Assembly: GCA_016794305.1 (NCBI GenBank)
Contig: JAEUKN010000001.1
Span: forward strand, 1-64,000
DNA: 64,000 nt
DNA from: Alphaproteobacteria bacterium
GTDB taxonomy: Bacteria; Pseudomonadota; Alphaproteobacteria; Micavibrionales; Micavibrionaceae
Reading direction: 5' to 3'
Each line of letters starts with the position of its first letter. The first letter of the stretch is position 1. A program made the position numbers and the translations under genes. The notes beneath the pieces are model-generated. The model was not told where the DNA came from and did not search any database. It was given only the letters and a program-made list of their open reading frames with translations. Of this stretch, positions 1 to 9,178 are shown one piece after another.

Positions 1-270
1 CGCACTTTGATAGACGGGGATTTGCAAATTGAAGTGAGCGATGACGGCATCGGCATTCCAAGGGATAAGATTTCCCACGCACTCGAACCGTTTGGCCAGA
101 TTCACGATGCCTCTGTCGTATCACGCGATAATGTGCCGGGAACGGGGCTGGGGTTGCCGTTGGCCAAAGCTATGGTGGAACTGCACGGCGGTACGCTGAT
201 GCTCAAATCCGATATCGGTAAGGGCACCACCGTCCTGATCACCTTTCCCCGCACGCGGGCGGTGAATTGA
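1..270 (+). CDS. Sensor histidine kinase, C-terminal ATPase part (5'-truncated by window edge)
   Basis: The frame is open to the first base, so only the last ~89 residues of a larger protein are present. They form the C-terminal half of a HATPase_c (GHKL) domain: a G1-box-like DDGIGIP, an F-box region (EPFGQ) and a G2 box GTGLGLPLAKAMVELHGG, then the usual closing segment GKGTTVLITFP. This ATP-binding fold phosphorylates a conserved histidine in two-component kinases. The H-box and any sensor domain lie outside the window. The C-terminus resembles that of the PAS kinase at 59731-62235, but they are separate genes. A response regulator is not visible. Confidence 0.88.
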   Translation, partial: RTLIDGDLQIEVSDDGIGIPRDKISHALEPFGQIHDASVVSRDNVPGTGLGLPLAKAMVELHGGTLMLKSDIGKGTTVLITFPRTRAVN

Positions 271-317
271 CCGTAACATCCCATGAACAGGCCCCCATGA
301 ATTTGGTAAAAAATCCT

Positions 318-332
318 TTAACGTGAGGGTAA
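318..332 (+). promoter_or_regulatory. Possible imperfect CtrA-type box upstream of ccrM
   Basis: The sequence reads TTAA, seven bases, then GTAA. The CtrA recognition motif in Caulobacter is TTAA-N7-TTAA, so one base differs. Known biology: ccrM is activated by CtrA in Caulobacter. A TTGACG at 363-368 could be a -35 element, with a poor -10 (CAAGAT, 386-391). Weak evidence only; such near-matches occur by chance. Confidence 0.25.
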
Positions 333-349
333 AAATCGTGCCGATATAA

Positions 350-1672
<1,323 letters not shown>

Positions 1673-1701
1673 CGAACGAATCACACCCGAACTCCCTCTC
1701 A

Positions 1702-1724
1702 GGCCTATTCGTGATCTCGCTGCG
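1702..1724. repeat. Degenerate end of repeat family A, downstream of ccrM
   Basis: GGCCTATTCGTGATCTCGCT resembles the family A terminus AACCTGTTCATGATCTCGCT with about four changes, and continues with TGCG as in the copy at 20924-21071. It lies 30 bases after the ccrM stop codon. The variant GGCCTATTC is also seen, inverted, at 36666-36687. Confidence 0.45.
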
Positions 1725-1835
1725 ATCCACGGTGGAGATGCAGCCCTCTCCTCTTTTTTCTCCCCCTTTGCAGCGATGGAAAAAAGCGATATAGTGGCAG
1801 CAAATTAATTCATATTTTTTGCCAAAGGTTTTCGC

Positions 1836-2579
1836 ATGACCGTACAAAACGCCGCTCCCGCCCTGCCATTATTTTATAAAAAGCCGGAGGCGCTGGAGTC
1901 TTCGCAACATCGCACGCTCTCGCTCAGGAAAAATTTCGGGCTGAATTTTGCCAGAGATGTGAACGCCGTTCCCATTACCATGATCGAAATGCCGCAAATC
2001 TGCCACTTCTATCCTATTGCCTTTAGCCCTGATGCCAGTGCGACACCGGTGGCGATCCTTGGGCTGCGCGATAATGAAAATCTTTTTATCAATGCTAAGG
2101 GTGAATGGCTGGAGCAAAGCTATATTCCCTCCTATATCCGCCGCTATCCGTTTATTTTTGCGGAAAATTCGCAAAATGACCAATTAACGCTATGCCTTGA
2201 TATGGTGAGCGAGGTGATGGAAGATCGCGGCGAACAACGTTTTTTTAACGATGATGGCACCCCGACCGCGCTGGCCAATAATGCCCTGGAATTTTGCAAA
2301 TCTTACCACGCCGCCGCCCAGCAAACCGCAGAGTTTGGCCGGGCGTTGGACGCTTCGGGCCTACTGGTTTTAAGGTCGGCGGAAATCATGGCCCCCAATG
2401 GTCGCAAAATTAATTTTTCGGGATTCCGAATTATTGATGAAGAAAAATTGGCCAATCTGGATGATGCAACCTTCCTCGAATTCCGCAAAAACGGCTGGTT
2501 GCCCTTTATTTATGCGCATTTATTTTCCGGCATGCAGTGGCAGAAATTGACCTATTTGCTGGAGAAAAAATTAAAGTAA
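1836..2579 (+). CDS. SapC family protein
   Basis: 247-residue protein recognised as SapC family (named after a gene linked to Campylobacter S-layer protein export; the role in alphaproteobacteria is not established). Family features include an early block on hydrophobic residues with FARDVNAVPI, a central YIPSYIRRYPFIF segment and a C-terminal LxxFxKNGWLPFIYAHLFS block. No signal peptide or membrane span is visible. It stands alone between ccrM and a repeat element. The start is the only suitable ATG; ribosome-binding context is weak (AAAGG about 10 bases upstream). Confidence 0.85.
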   Translation: MTVQNAAPALPLFYKKPEALESSQHRTLSLRKNFGLNFARDVNAVPITMIEMPQICHFYPIAFSPDASATPVAILGLRDNENLFINAKGEWLEQSYIPSYIRRYPFIFAENSQNDQLTLCLDMVSEVMEDRGEQRFFNDDGTPTALANNALEFCKSYHAAAQQTAEFGRALDASGLLVLRSAEIMAPNGRKINFSGFRIIDEEKLANLDDATFLEFRKNGWLPFIYAHLFSGMQWQKLTYLLEKKLK

Positions 2580-2604
2580 TTTTTGTCTTTCAAAATATTC
2601 GGCC

Positions 2605-2754
2605 TAAGAACCTGTTCATAATCTCGCTATGGCACAGGATTTTTGCGGTTTTTCGAGAACCGCATCGGATCGTACTTAAAGGTACGTGAGAAGCGGAAGC
2701 GCAGAAATACCGTGAAAAGCCAAAGCCAGAGGTGAGATTATGAACAGGTTCTAA
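2605..2754. repeat. Repeat family A, full copy 1 (~150 bp with terminal inverted repeats)
   Basis: Bounded by near-perfect inverted repeats: AGAACCTGTTCATAATCTC at the left, and its reverse complement at 2734-2752. The interior is shared almost base for base with the copies at 20924-21071 (inverted) and 63825-63974. It contains nested palindromes: GCGGTT/AACCGC around 2644-2663 and GTAC/GTAC around a variable 6-7 base loop near 2672-2690. No open reading frame fills it. It starts 26 bases after the sapC stop. This looks like a miniature inverted-repeat or REP-like element. Confidence 0.88.
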
Positions 2755-2780
2755 GACAAAGCATTTATAACGAAACGCCC

Positions 2781-3659
2781 ATGGCACTTGCGACTTCTGT
2801 GACTCCCGGCTCTGATTTTTCCGCGATTTCGCCCTATTTACAAGTGCGAGAGTCTGCGCGGGCCAAACGTTTGGCGTTGCGGGTGGAACCGCAGTCGCGG
2901 TGCGTGTATTTGGTGGTGCCTCAACGCACATCGCTGGCTACGGCTTATCAATTTGCGCTGTCCTATAAAGACTGGATTGCCGATAAAACCGGGAAATTTT
3001 TGCATTCTAAGCCGTTTGAGGATGGCACCGTTCTCCCCATTTTTGGCGAGGATTCCACATTGCGCCATATCCCCACATCATCCGCGCGCACCAAAATTTA
3101 TTTCGCAGCCGAGGGGCCATATAAGGGTGATTTATGCGTGGAGAGCTCGGAGTCAATCGTGCCGGCCCGCGTTGAAAAATTCCTGAAATCCCATGCTCAT
3201 AGGATTATGGAGCCATGGATGCGGGAAAAAGCAGCACTGATTCAAAATTTGCGCAAGCCCGCCCCCAATCACAGCCCCAGAAAAACAACTGCCGCAGCCA
3301 CCATCAGTAAAGCTGATCTGTTGCGGCTTATGGGCATTAAATCACCTGCTTTTAAGGCTCGCGCCACTTCCATTCCAAAACCCACTTCCACTCCCATTCT
3401 TAAAATCAAGGATATGAAGAGCCGATGGGGCAGCTGTGCAGTGAGCGGTGAAATCAGCCTCTCTTGGCGATTGATTTTCGCGCCAATCGTGGCGGCGGAT
3501 TACGTGATCGCGCACGAGGTCGCGCATCTCGTGCATCATAATCACAGCCCATCTTTCTGGACTCTGTGCCGTGAATTATCGCGTGATTTTGACGAAGGCA
3601 CACGCTGGATGAAGCGTCATGGCTCAGAGCTGATGGTGTATGGGTTAGAAGGATCATGA
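2781..3659 (+). CDS. YgjP-type metal-dependent hydrolase (DUF45)
   Basis: Putative zinc metallopeptidase of the YgjP/DUF45 family. The C-terminal domain carries KSRWGSC followed by HEVAH (H245, E246, H249), the HExxH zinc site, and then HNHSPSFW, all typical. At 292 residues it is longer than usual (about 230); the extra length is a linker near residues 150-200 rich in Pro, Ser and Lys. Substrate unknown. The final codons GGA-TCA-TGA fall inside a solo family A repeat end (3652-3669), so the last two residues and the stop appear to be repeat-derived. A Met start at 2781 is preferred; no strong ribosome binding site is visible. Confidence 0.85.
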   Translation: MALATSVTPGSDFSAISPYLQVRESARAKRLALRVEPQSRCVYLVVPQRTSLATAYQFALSYKDWIADKTGKFLHSKPFEDGTVLPIFGEDSTLRHIPTSSARTKIYFAAEGPYKGDLCVESSESIVPARVEKFLKSHAHRIMEPWMREKAALIQNLRKPAPNHSPRKTTAAATISKADLLRLMGIKSPAFKARATSIPKPTSTPILKIKDMKSRWGSCAVSGEISLSWRLIFAPIVAADYVIAHEVAHLVHHNHSPSFWTLCRELSRDFDEGTRWMKRHGSELMVYGLEGS

Positions 3660-3669
3660 ACAGGTTCTT
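3652..3669. repeat. Solo family A repeat end over the YgjP-like stop codon
   Basis: GATCATGAACAGGTTCTT matches the family A right terminus exactly. The TGA at 3657-3659 is the stop of the upstream gene. The piece fills the 17-base gap between two convergent genes. Confidence 0.75.
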
Positions 3670-3676
3670 GGGTGTC

Positions 3677-3964
3677 CTATTCGATCCCGAGCGCAGTCTT
3701 ATACAACTCCAACAACTCTTCTTCTTCGCGGCGTTTTTCGGTTTCCATTTTTTGCAATCGTAAAATTTTGCGCATGATTTTTGGGTCAAATCCTACGCCT
3801 TTGGCTTCGGCATAAATATCCTTAATATCGTCGGCAATGCCTTTTTTTTCTTCTTCCAATCGTTCAATACGGTCCAAAAAGCTTTTCAGACGTTTGCCGG
3901 CTACCCCGCCGATATCCTGGATTTCGCCCTCTTCTGGCTCTAATTTTTCTGCGGCAAAGGCCAT
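3677..3964 (-). CDS. gapR: GapR nucleoid-associated protein (DUF2312)
   Basis: 95-residue DUF2312 protein. In Caulobacter, GapR binds overtwisted AT-rich DNA, tracks ahead of replication and transcription and stimulates topoisomerases. The sequence shows the expected charged coiled-coil (RLKSFLDRIERLEEEKKGI) followed by the conserved DIKDIYAEAKGVGFD segment and KILRLQK. Length fits the family. The start is supported by AAGGAG seven bases upstream. Monocistronic; convergent with the YgjP-like gene and divergent from the sugar-phosphate transferase. Confidence 0.95.
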   Translation of the reverse strand: MAFAAEKLEPEEGEIQDIGGVAGKRLKSFLDRIERLEEEKKGIADDIKDIYAEAKGVGFDPKIMRKILRLQKMETEKRREEEELLELYKTALGIE

Positions 3965-4182
3965 TGTGTGCTCCTTAATGAAAATTTTTATGTGCTTGGT
4001 TTTGGGTCTGTTTTAATCGGCGTTTCTTATGCCCCGCATAGACCCTGAATGGGTTCTTAGCAAAGCGGGAATTATTTTTAACTGCTGTTTCCGTTCAAAA
4101 CAACAGAAAAATTGGGTGTAAAAATAAATTTCGCGGCTTCTGTTTGAAAAAATTATCTGTTAAAAATGGCGACACTCTACAT

Positions 4183-4202
4183 GACTCTATTACGGTAGAG
4201 TC
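4183..4202. promoter_or_regulatory. Inverted repeat built from two GANTC sites, upstream of the wecA-like gene
   Basis: GACTCTA, six bases, TAGAGTC: a perfect 7-base inverted repeat whose outer arms are both GANTC methylation sites. It ends 22 bases before the ATG at 4225, in the position of an operator or mRNA hairpin. Methylation-sensitive regulation is an inference. Confidence 0.4.
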
Positions 4203-4224
4203 TGGCAAATAATCGGATCAAAAG

Positions 4225-5361
4225 ATGATACCATTGGGGTTTTGGGGTGGATATGGCGTATTGGTGCTTGCGTCATTGGCCATGGGAATGATAATCACCG
4301 AAGGGCTGCGCCGCTTTGCGTTGCGGATCGGTTTTGTGGATCGGCCGGGCGGGCGCAAACACCATGCCGAACCTGTGCCTCCGATCGGCGGTGTGGCCAT
4401 ATTCCTCACGTTTTTTCTGATGCAACTGATCGGCCCGATCTGTGTTTCTATCATGGGAGCAGCTGCGCCTCTTAGCTCCTCATGGGCTTCTCATGAGGGG
4501 CTTCCCTGGAACGTAAATTTAGCGGTGGGCATGATCTTACTGCTTGGTATTCTCGATGATAAATGGGAGGTGGATGCCCGGCTTAAATTCCTGATTCACT
4601 TTATCGTTGCGGGCATTTTGGTGATGGGCGCGGGGGTGCGGATTGACACTTTGGGAAATTTATTCGGAACGGGTGATTTGAATTTGGGATGGTTTGCGGT
4701 GCCATTTTCCATCATGTGCATTGTTTATATCATCAATGCGGTGAATATGATGGATGGGCTCGATGGGTTGGCGGGGGGCAACAGCGTGATCATTTTGGGA
4801 TGGTTTACTTTGGCAACCGTGACCGGTGCGGACGGCGCACTCATCACCTCCATATTACCGCAGCTTTTACCATTATTGGGGGCATTGCTGGCCTTTTTGA
4901 TGTTTAACGCCCGCGCACCGTGGCGTAAACGTGCGAGCGTATTTCTGGGGGATGCCGGCACTATGGCTATTGGGGTGATGATTGCGTGGTTTGCAATCTC
5001 GCTCAGTCAGGGGGCGCACGCCGTGTTGCAGCCGATTTCGGTGGCATGGATTATTGCCCTGCCGATTATTGATGCGTTCGGGGTGTTTTTAACGCGATTG
5101 CTGCGCGGTAAAAAATTATTCACCCCGGACCATTCCCATTTTCATCATCATTTTATCAAAGCCAAATGGGGCGTGGGGGCCTGTGTGTGCGTGATATTAT
5201 CGTGGTCCTTACTATTGGGGGCCGTTGGGTTCTTGGGCACAAAATGGGGCTGGCCGACATCTCTACTGGGTTATGGATGGGTAGCGTTGTGGCTCTCCCA
5301 CGCGCTCTTAGCCTATAAAGGCGAAAAATTCAGCCGGATTTTGTCAATTCAAAGAAAATGA
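4225..5361 (+). CDS. WecA/MraY-family undecaprenyl-phosphate sugar-1-phosphate transferase
   Basis: Polytopic inner-membrane enzyme that transfers a sugar-1-phosphate (in WecA, GlcNAc-1-phosphate) from a UDP-sugar to undecaprenyl phosphate, starting O-antigen or other surface glycan synthesis. It has about ten hydrophobic segments and the family acid motifs GILDD (D111-D112), NMMDGLDG (from N174) and FLGDAGT (D243). The HSHFHHHF loop at residue 303 is the WecA-type HIHH motif, which argues against MraY of the peptidoglycan pathway. 378 residues is a normal length. No other glycan genes flank it. Ribosome-binding signal weak. Confidence 0.85.
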   Translation: MIPLGFWGGYGVLVLASLAMGMIITEGLRRFALRIGFVDRPGGRKHHAEPVPPIGGVAIFLTFFLMQLIGPICVSIMGAAAPLSSSWASHEGLPWNVNLAVGMILLLGILDDKWEVDARLKFLIHFIVAGILVMGAGVRIDTLGNLFGTGDLNLGWFAVPFSIMCIVYIINAVNMMDGLDGLAGGNSVIILGWFTLATVTGADGALITSILPQLLPLLGALLAFLMFNARAPWRKRASVFLGDAGTMAIGVMIAWFAISLSQGAHAVLQPISVAWIIALPIIDAFGVFLTRLLRGKKLFTPDHSHFHHHFIKAKWGVGACVCVILSWSLLLGAVGFLGTKWGWPTSLLGYGWVALWLSHALLAYKGEKFSRILSIQRK

Positions 5362-5413
5362 TTTTTATAATATATATTGAATTTGGCATATTTATTGTTT
5401 ATAACAACTGATC

Positions 5414-6571
5414 ATGTCTAGGGAAAAAGTATCACATTATGTCAATGGAGTGCGGAGAGCTTATGCGGAGGCCGTTGATCATATAAAAAAGTTGGGGCTG
5501 CAAGGAATTGAAGTTTCTGAGCAGGTGGTTACGGCCATAATTCCGCCGAACTTTCCCCATCAAGTAGCCGCCAATGATATTCCCCCAACATATATATGGA
5601 AGATTGGGTGCAAAAACCCTAAAAAAATCTGGTATATCGAATCCGGTATGCATGGGGTTGAGCTTGGGGCTGGTTGTATTGCTCAAGAGGAAATTCTCAG
5701 ACTCATCGCCCGCGACCCCTATTTTTTAGAACATAATCTCGTTGTCTTTGTCTGTAATGTTAATCCATTAGGGTCTTTCCTAGGTGACAGAAATGGGTTT
5801 ACTGCGGAAGGTCAAAGGGCCGATCCTGTTCGACCTAAACCTCCGAAATCTCTTATCTGGTCACGCTATTTAAGTAAAACCCTCACATTAGATGCGCCAG
5901 ATTTCTGGTCTGTGGCTAAGTCTGTTGCACGATTATGCCTTCGTGAAATTTGGAATCCGGGGAAAACGCATATAGATATACTAACGGGGCAGACTACGCA
6001 TTCTGGCCTGGATTTTTTTGCAGCGGCTAAGCCTCCATTACCGGCCAAGCTAACACATGAAATTCTCACTTCGCTTATAAACGATTATCCGAATACGGAT
6101 GTTATTCGTATTGAACTTCATTCCGGGGATGGAAAATACGGAAAGTCTCTGTGCTACATGGGTGAAGAGGATCAATTTCTTTATCAAGTCTTGCAGCAAG
6201 CAACCGGTGTGCCACCTACTGTTCTTATTCGGCTTCTGGGGGAGACATTTGCTGAGAATCACTTCCTTAAAAATATCTTTAACTCTTTAGCTGCGAAATA
6301 TACCGGCTTTGTATTAGAGTTCGGAACGTCTAGACTCACGGGACTTTTTAACAAATTAGACTTATTAATGCTTATTTTGCTGAGAACGTCTTTATATAAA
6401 GATCCAAATCACCCCAATGCCCCACGTGTTATTGACGGGATTTTGGAGGGATTTTCTCCTTCCGATCCGGTTTGGGTGCAATCGGTAAGAACTGAAGTTG
6501 AGAGAATATGGAAGATTCTTCTATGGCGCTCTGATGCGCGCGCCCCATCACCCGCCCCCGCTCCATCGTGA
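5414..6571 (+). CDS. DUF2817 (M14-like) putative zinc carboxypeptidase/deacylase
   Basis: 385-residue cytoplasmic protein of the DUF2817 family, related to M14 metallocarboxypeptidases and aspartoacylases. SGMHGVELGAG gives the HxxE zinc ligand pair (residues ~81-84), and IELHSGDGKYG gives the later His ligand region. EFGT near residue 305 could supply the catalytic Glu. Substrate unknown. The gene is visibly more AT-rich than its neighbours, which may point to acquisition. The C-terminal tail is Pro/Ala/Ser-rich. The ATG lies in TGATCATG without a clear ribosome binding site. Confidence 0.75.
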   Translation: MSREKVSHYVNGVRRAYAEAVDHIKKLGLQGIEVSEQVVTAIIPPNFPHQVAANDIPPTYIWKIGCKNPKKIWYIESGMHGVELGAGCIAQEEILRLIARDPYFLEHNLVVFVCNVNPLGSFLGDRNGFTAEGQRADPVRPKPPKSLIWSRYLSKTLTLDAPDFWSVAKSVARLCLREIWNPGKTHIDILTGQTTHSGLDFFAAAKPPLPAKLTHEILTSLINDYPNTDVIRIELHSGDGKYGKSLCYMGEEDQFLYQVLQQATGVPPTVLIRLLGETFAENHFLKNIFNSLAAKYTGFVLEFGTSRLTGLFNKLDLLMLILLRTSLYKDPNHPNAPRVIDGILEGFSPSDPVWVQSVRTEVERIWKILLWRSDARAPSPAPAPS

Positions 6572-6742
6572 GCTATGATCTCATTTGCCGAAAAGCGACA
6601 ATTTACCGGTGATTTCTTTCAATTCGCTTGTTTTACCAAACATACAAACACCGAGGTAGTTTATAGCCTCACCGCTCGTATTTTTTGTTGCGGTCATCTG
6701 TTCTGCGGAACTGCCCCCGTCATGGTTTCAAGAAAGTCGAAA

Positions 6743-8293
6743 TCACTCTGCGGACTTTTTATTCCCAAAATTAGGTTTCAAGGTTGGGAAGGCAATCACA
6801 TCACGAATGTTGGAACTGTCGGTAAGCAGCATCACCAGCCGATCAATCCCCACTCCCCAGCCTCCCGTCGGCGGTAATCCATATTCAAGGGCGGTGACGA
6901 AATCATCATCGAGCATCATGCTCTCTTCATTGCCGCCTTCGCGCTGCGCAACTTGTTCTTGGAACCGCGCCAACTGGTCGCGCGGATCGTTGAGCTCAGT
7001 AAACGCATTACAGATTTCCCACCCGTTGACATAGCTTTCAAATCGCTCCGTCAAACGTGGATTGTCGCGGTGAAGCTTCGAGAGAGGGGAAATATCATAA
7101 GGATGATCAATTACATGGGTGGGTTGAATCAATTTATGTTCGGCGGTTTCGGCGAAGATATATTCGACCACCTGGCCCCAGTTAAATTGCGGATCGACTT
7201 TGAACCCCAGCTCAGCCGCCTTGGCGCGCGCGGCTGCGGCAGTTTCAATCGTCATAAAATCAACGCCGGTTTCCTCCTGCACCAATCCCACCATGCTTTT
7301 GCGCGCCCAGGGCGGTCCAAAATCAATGACCTTATCGCCATATTGAATTTTGGTGGACCCGTGAACCGCCAGCACAATAAACCGCACCAGATCCTCGATC
7401 AAATTCATCAGATCATAATAATCCATATAGGAATGATAAGCCTCAATCGCCGTATATTCGGGATTATGTTTGATCGAAACCCCTTCGTTGCGGAAATTGC
7501 GCCCGATTTCATAAACCGCATCGGCAAAGCCGCCGACAATCAAGCGTTTGAGATAGAGTTCTGGCGCAACCCGCAGGAAAAAATCCGTATCAAAGGCATT
7601 ATGATGGGTGACAAAGGGCTTGGCCGCCGCGCCGCCCATAATGGGGTGCAGCATCGGCGTTTCCACCTCCATCGCGCCCATATTATTCATGAATTCGCGA
7701 ATGGCGCGCACGATCATGGTCCGCGTGCGCAGCACAGTACGGCTTTGTTCATTCATGATCAAATCGAGGTAACGCTGGCGATAGCGTTGCTCGATATTCG
7801 TCATGCCGTGATATTTTTCCGGCAAAGGTAACAAGGATTTCGTGAGCATGGTGATGGATTTTGTCCGCACCGAAAGCTCACCGCGCGGTGTGCGGCGAAT
7901 GGTTCCCTCCACGCCGATAATATCACCCAAATCAATATAATCGAGCTTTTGAAACTCGCTCGGTTCCATCGACTCTTTGTGACAAAACACCTGAATTTTG
8001 CCGCTGGGGTCGGTCAAATCAATAAACATGCCATTATTGCGCATGGCCATGACGCGCCCGGCGATATGGACGTGATCCTCAGTCTCCGCGCCGTTTTCAA
8101 GGCCCGCATATTTGTCCTGCAGCTCGCCCTGTTTATGCGTGCGCTCAAATTTATGCGGAAAGGCATTGGTGCCCGTTTCCTCTAACGCTTGAAGCTTTTT
8201 CAACTTTGCAGCCCGCAAAATATTATCATCCTGTTGAACGGATGAAGCAGGGGCAGATGGATCGGCTAAGGCTGCGGAAGTTTTTTGTGTCAT
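6743..8293 (-). CDS. lysS: Lysyl-tRNA synthetase, class II
   Basis: 516-residue class II enzyme that charges tRNA-Lys. Domains in order: N-terminal OB-fold anticodon domain (AGRVMAMRNNGMFIDLTD), then the class II core with motif 2 (FRNEGVSIKHNPEYT) and motif 3 (GGWGVGIDRLVMLLT). ATG at 8293 is chosen; a TTG at 8329 adds 12 residues (FLTYHINAI) not expected in the family. Many alphaproteobacteria use the unrelated class I LysRS, so the class II form is of note. It is divergent from the pilin-like gene, with 78 bases between. Confidence 0.96.
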   Translation of the reverse strand: MTQKTSAALADPSAPASSVQQDDNILRAAKLKKLQALEETGTNAFPHKFERTHKQGELQDKYAGLENGAETEDHVHIAGRVMAMRNNGMFIDLTDPSGKIQVFCHKESMEPSEFQKLDYIDLGDIIGVEGTIRRTPRGELSVRTKSITMLTKSLLPLPEKYHGMTNIEQRYRQRYLDLIMNEQSRTVLRTRTMIVRAIREFMNNMGAMEVETPMLHPIMGGAAAKPFVTHHNAFDTDFFLRVAPELYLKRLIVGGFADAVYEIGRNFRNEGVSIKHNPEYTAIEAYHSYMDYYDLMNLIEDLVRFIVLAVHGSTKIQYGDKVIDFGPPWARKSMVGLVQEETGVDFMTIETAAAARAKAAELGFKVDPQFNWGQVVEYIFAETAEHKLIQPTHVIDHPYDISPLSKLHRDNPRLTERFESYVNGWEICNAFTELNDPRDQLARFQEQVAQREGGNEESMMLDDDFVTALEYGLPPTGGWGVGIDRLVMLLTDSSNIRDVIAFPTLKPNFGNKKSAE

Positions 8294-8371
8294 GATCGCG
8301 TTTATGTGATAGGTTAAAAAGATTGTCAAAATTTGTTACGTTATTTATCGCGTTAGATTGCCCGATCGCCC

Positions 8372-9154
8372 ATGAAAAATCAAGCATTTCTGAAAAATAT
8401 ATTATTTCGCCGCGCACCCTGCCATGATCGAAACCCGGTTGCGGGCAATGCGCTGTTTATTATTCTGGTGGTGATTATTTTGCTTGCGGCCCTGACCTTC
8501 ACGCTTTCGCGCATGAATGCAAAATCATCGGGCAACATATCGGCGGAGCAGGCCCAGATGATGGCGGAGCATATCATGCGTGCGGCCTTTGTCTATGACA
8601 CTGCCATCGGAAATTTGATCAGTGGCCATCACTGCAGTGAAAATGAACTGAATTTCAAAAATAATTTCACCTCGCAAAGCTATGATAACACCAATGCCCC
8701 TGCGGACGGGCGATGTGATCTCTATAACCCCGCAGGCGCAGGATTGTTATATAAGGCCCCGGATGAAAATGATCTCGATAGCGATATGGCTGCCTCCGCC
8801 CATTACGGAGACTGGGTGTTTAACGCCAGTCAATGCGTGATCGGCATCGGCGATGAACAAGGCACATGCACGGATGACTCTGAGGCCGATTTACTGATCA
8901 TTCTCCCCTATCTGCGCCGCGATGTGTGCCTGGCGGTCAACAGGCTTCAACATATTGATTTATATTCGAACGATGCGCCCGAAGAAGACCTGACAGGATT
9001 GGGATTTGTCGGCAATTTTTCAAATACGGACGGCGCAGTGGGGGATGTGGCACCTGGTGAAAATTTGGTGAAAAAAACCACCGGATGCCTCAAAGACAGT
9101 GGCGGGGATTGGGGTGGAAGCTATGTGTTTTACCATGTTATTTTCCCGCGGTAA
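8372..9154 (+). CDS. Pilin-like / PilX-like membrane-anchored protein
   Basis: 260 residues with one N-terminal hydrophobic helix (residues ~26-46) introduced by VAGNALFIILVV, resembling the prepilin or PilX-type N-terminus (Gly followed by a hydrophobic alpha-helix and then a polar Arg-Met-Asn helix). The usual Glu at position +5 after the Gly is missing. The rest is a Cys-containing, Asp/Asn-rich extracytoplasmic domain (four or more Cys) with no family I recognise. No other pilus or secretion genes adjoin it. Role unproven; minor pilin or generic single-pass secreted protein are both possible. Confidence 0.5.
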   Translation: MKNQAFLKNILFRRAPCHDRNPVAGNALFIILVVIILLAALTFTLSRMNAKSSGNISAEQAQMMAEHIMRAAFVYDTAIGNLISGHHCSENELNFKNNFTSQSYDNTNAPADGRCDLYNPAGAGLLYKAPDENDLDSDMAASAHYGDWVFNASQCVIGIGDEQGTCTDDSEADLLIILPYLRRDVCLAVNRLQHIDLYSNDAPEEDLTGLGFVGNFSNTDGAVGDVAPGENLVKKTTGCLKDSGGDWGGSYVFYHVIFPR

Positions 9155-9178
9155 TATAGGAATATTTAGGAAATTAAA

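Noticed and set aside
6575-6877. 100-codon frame between DUF2817 and lysS
   Set aside because: Mostly overlaps the lysS 3' end in antisense; no ribosome binding site; no family.
6953-7831. 292-codon open frame antisense to lysS
   Set aside because: It runs opposite to a clear class II lysyl-tRNA synthetase and has no family resemblance; typical mirror frame of a codon-biased gene.
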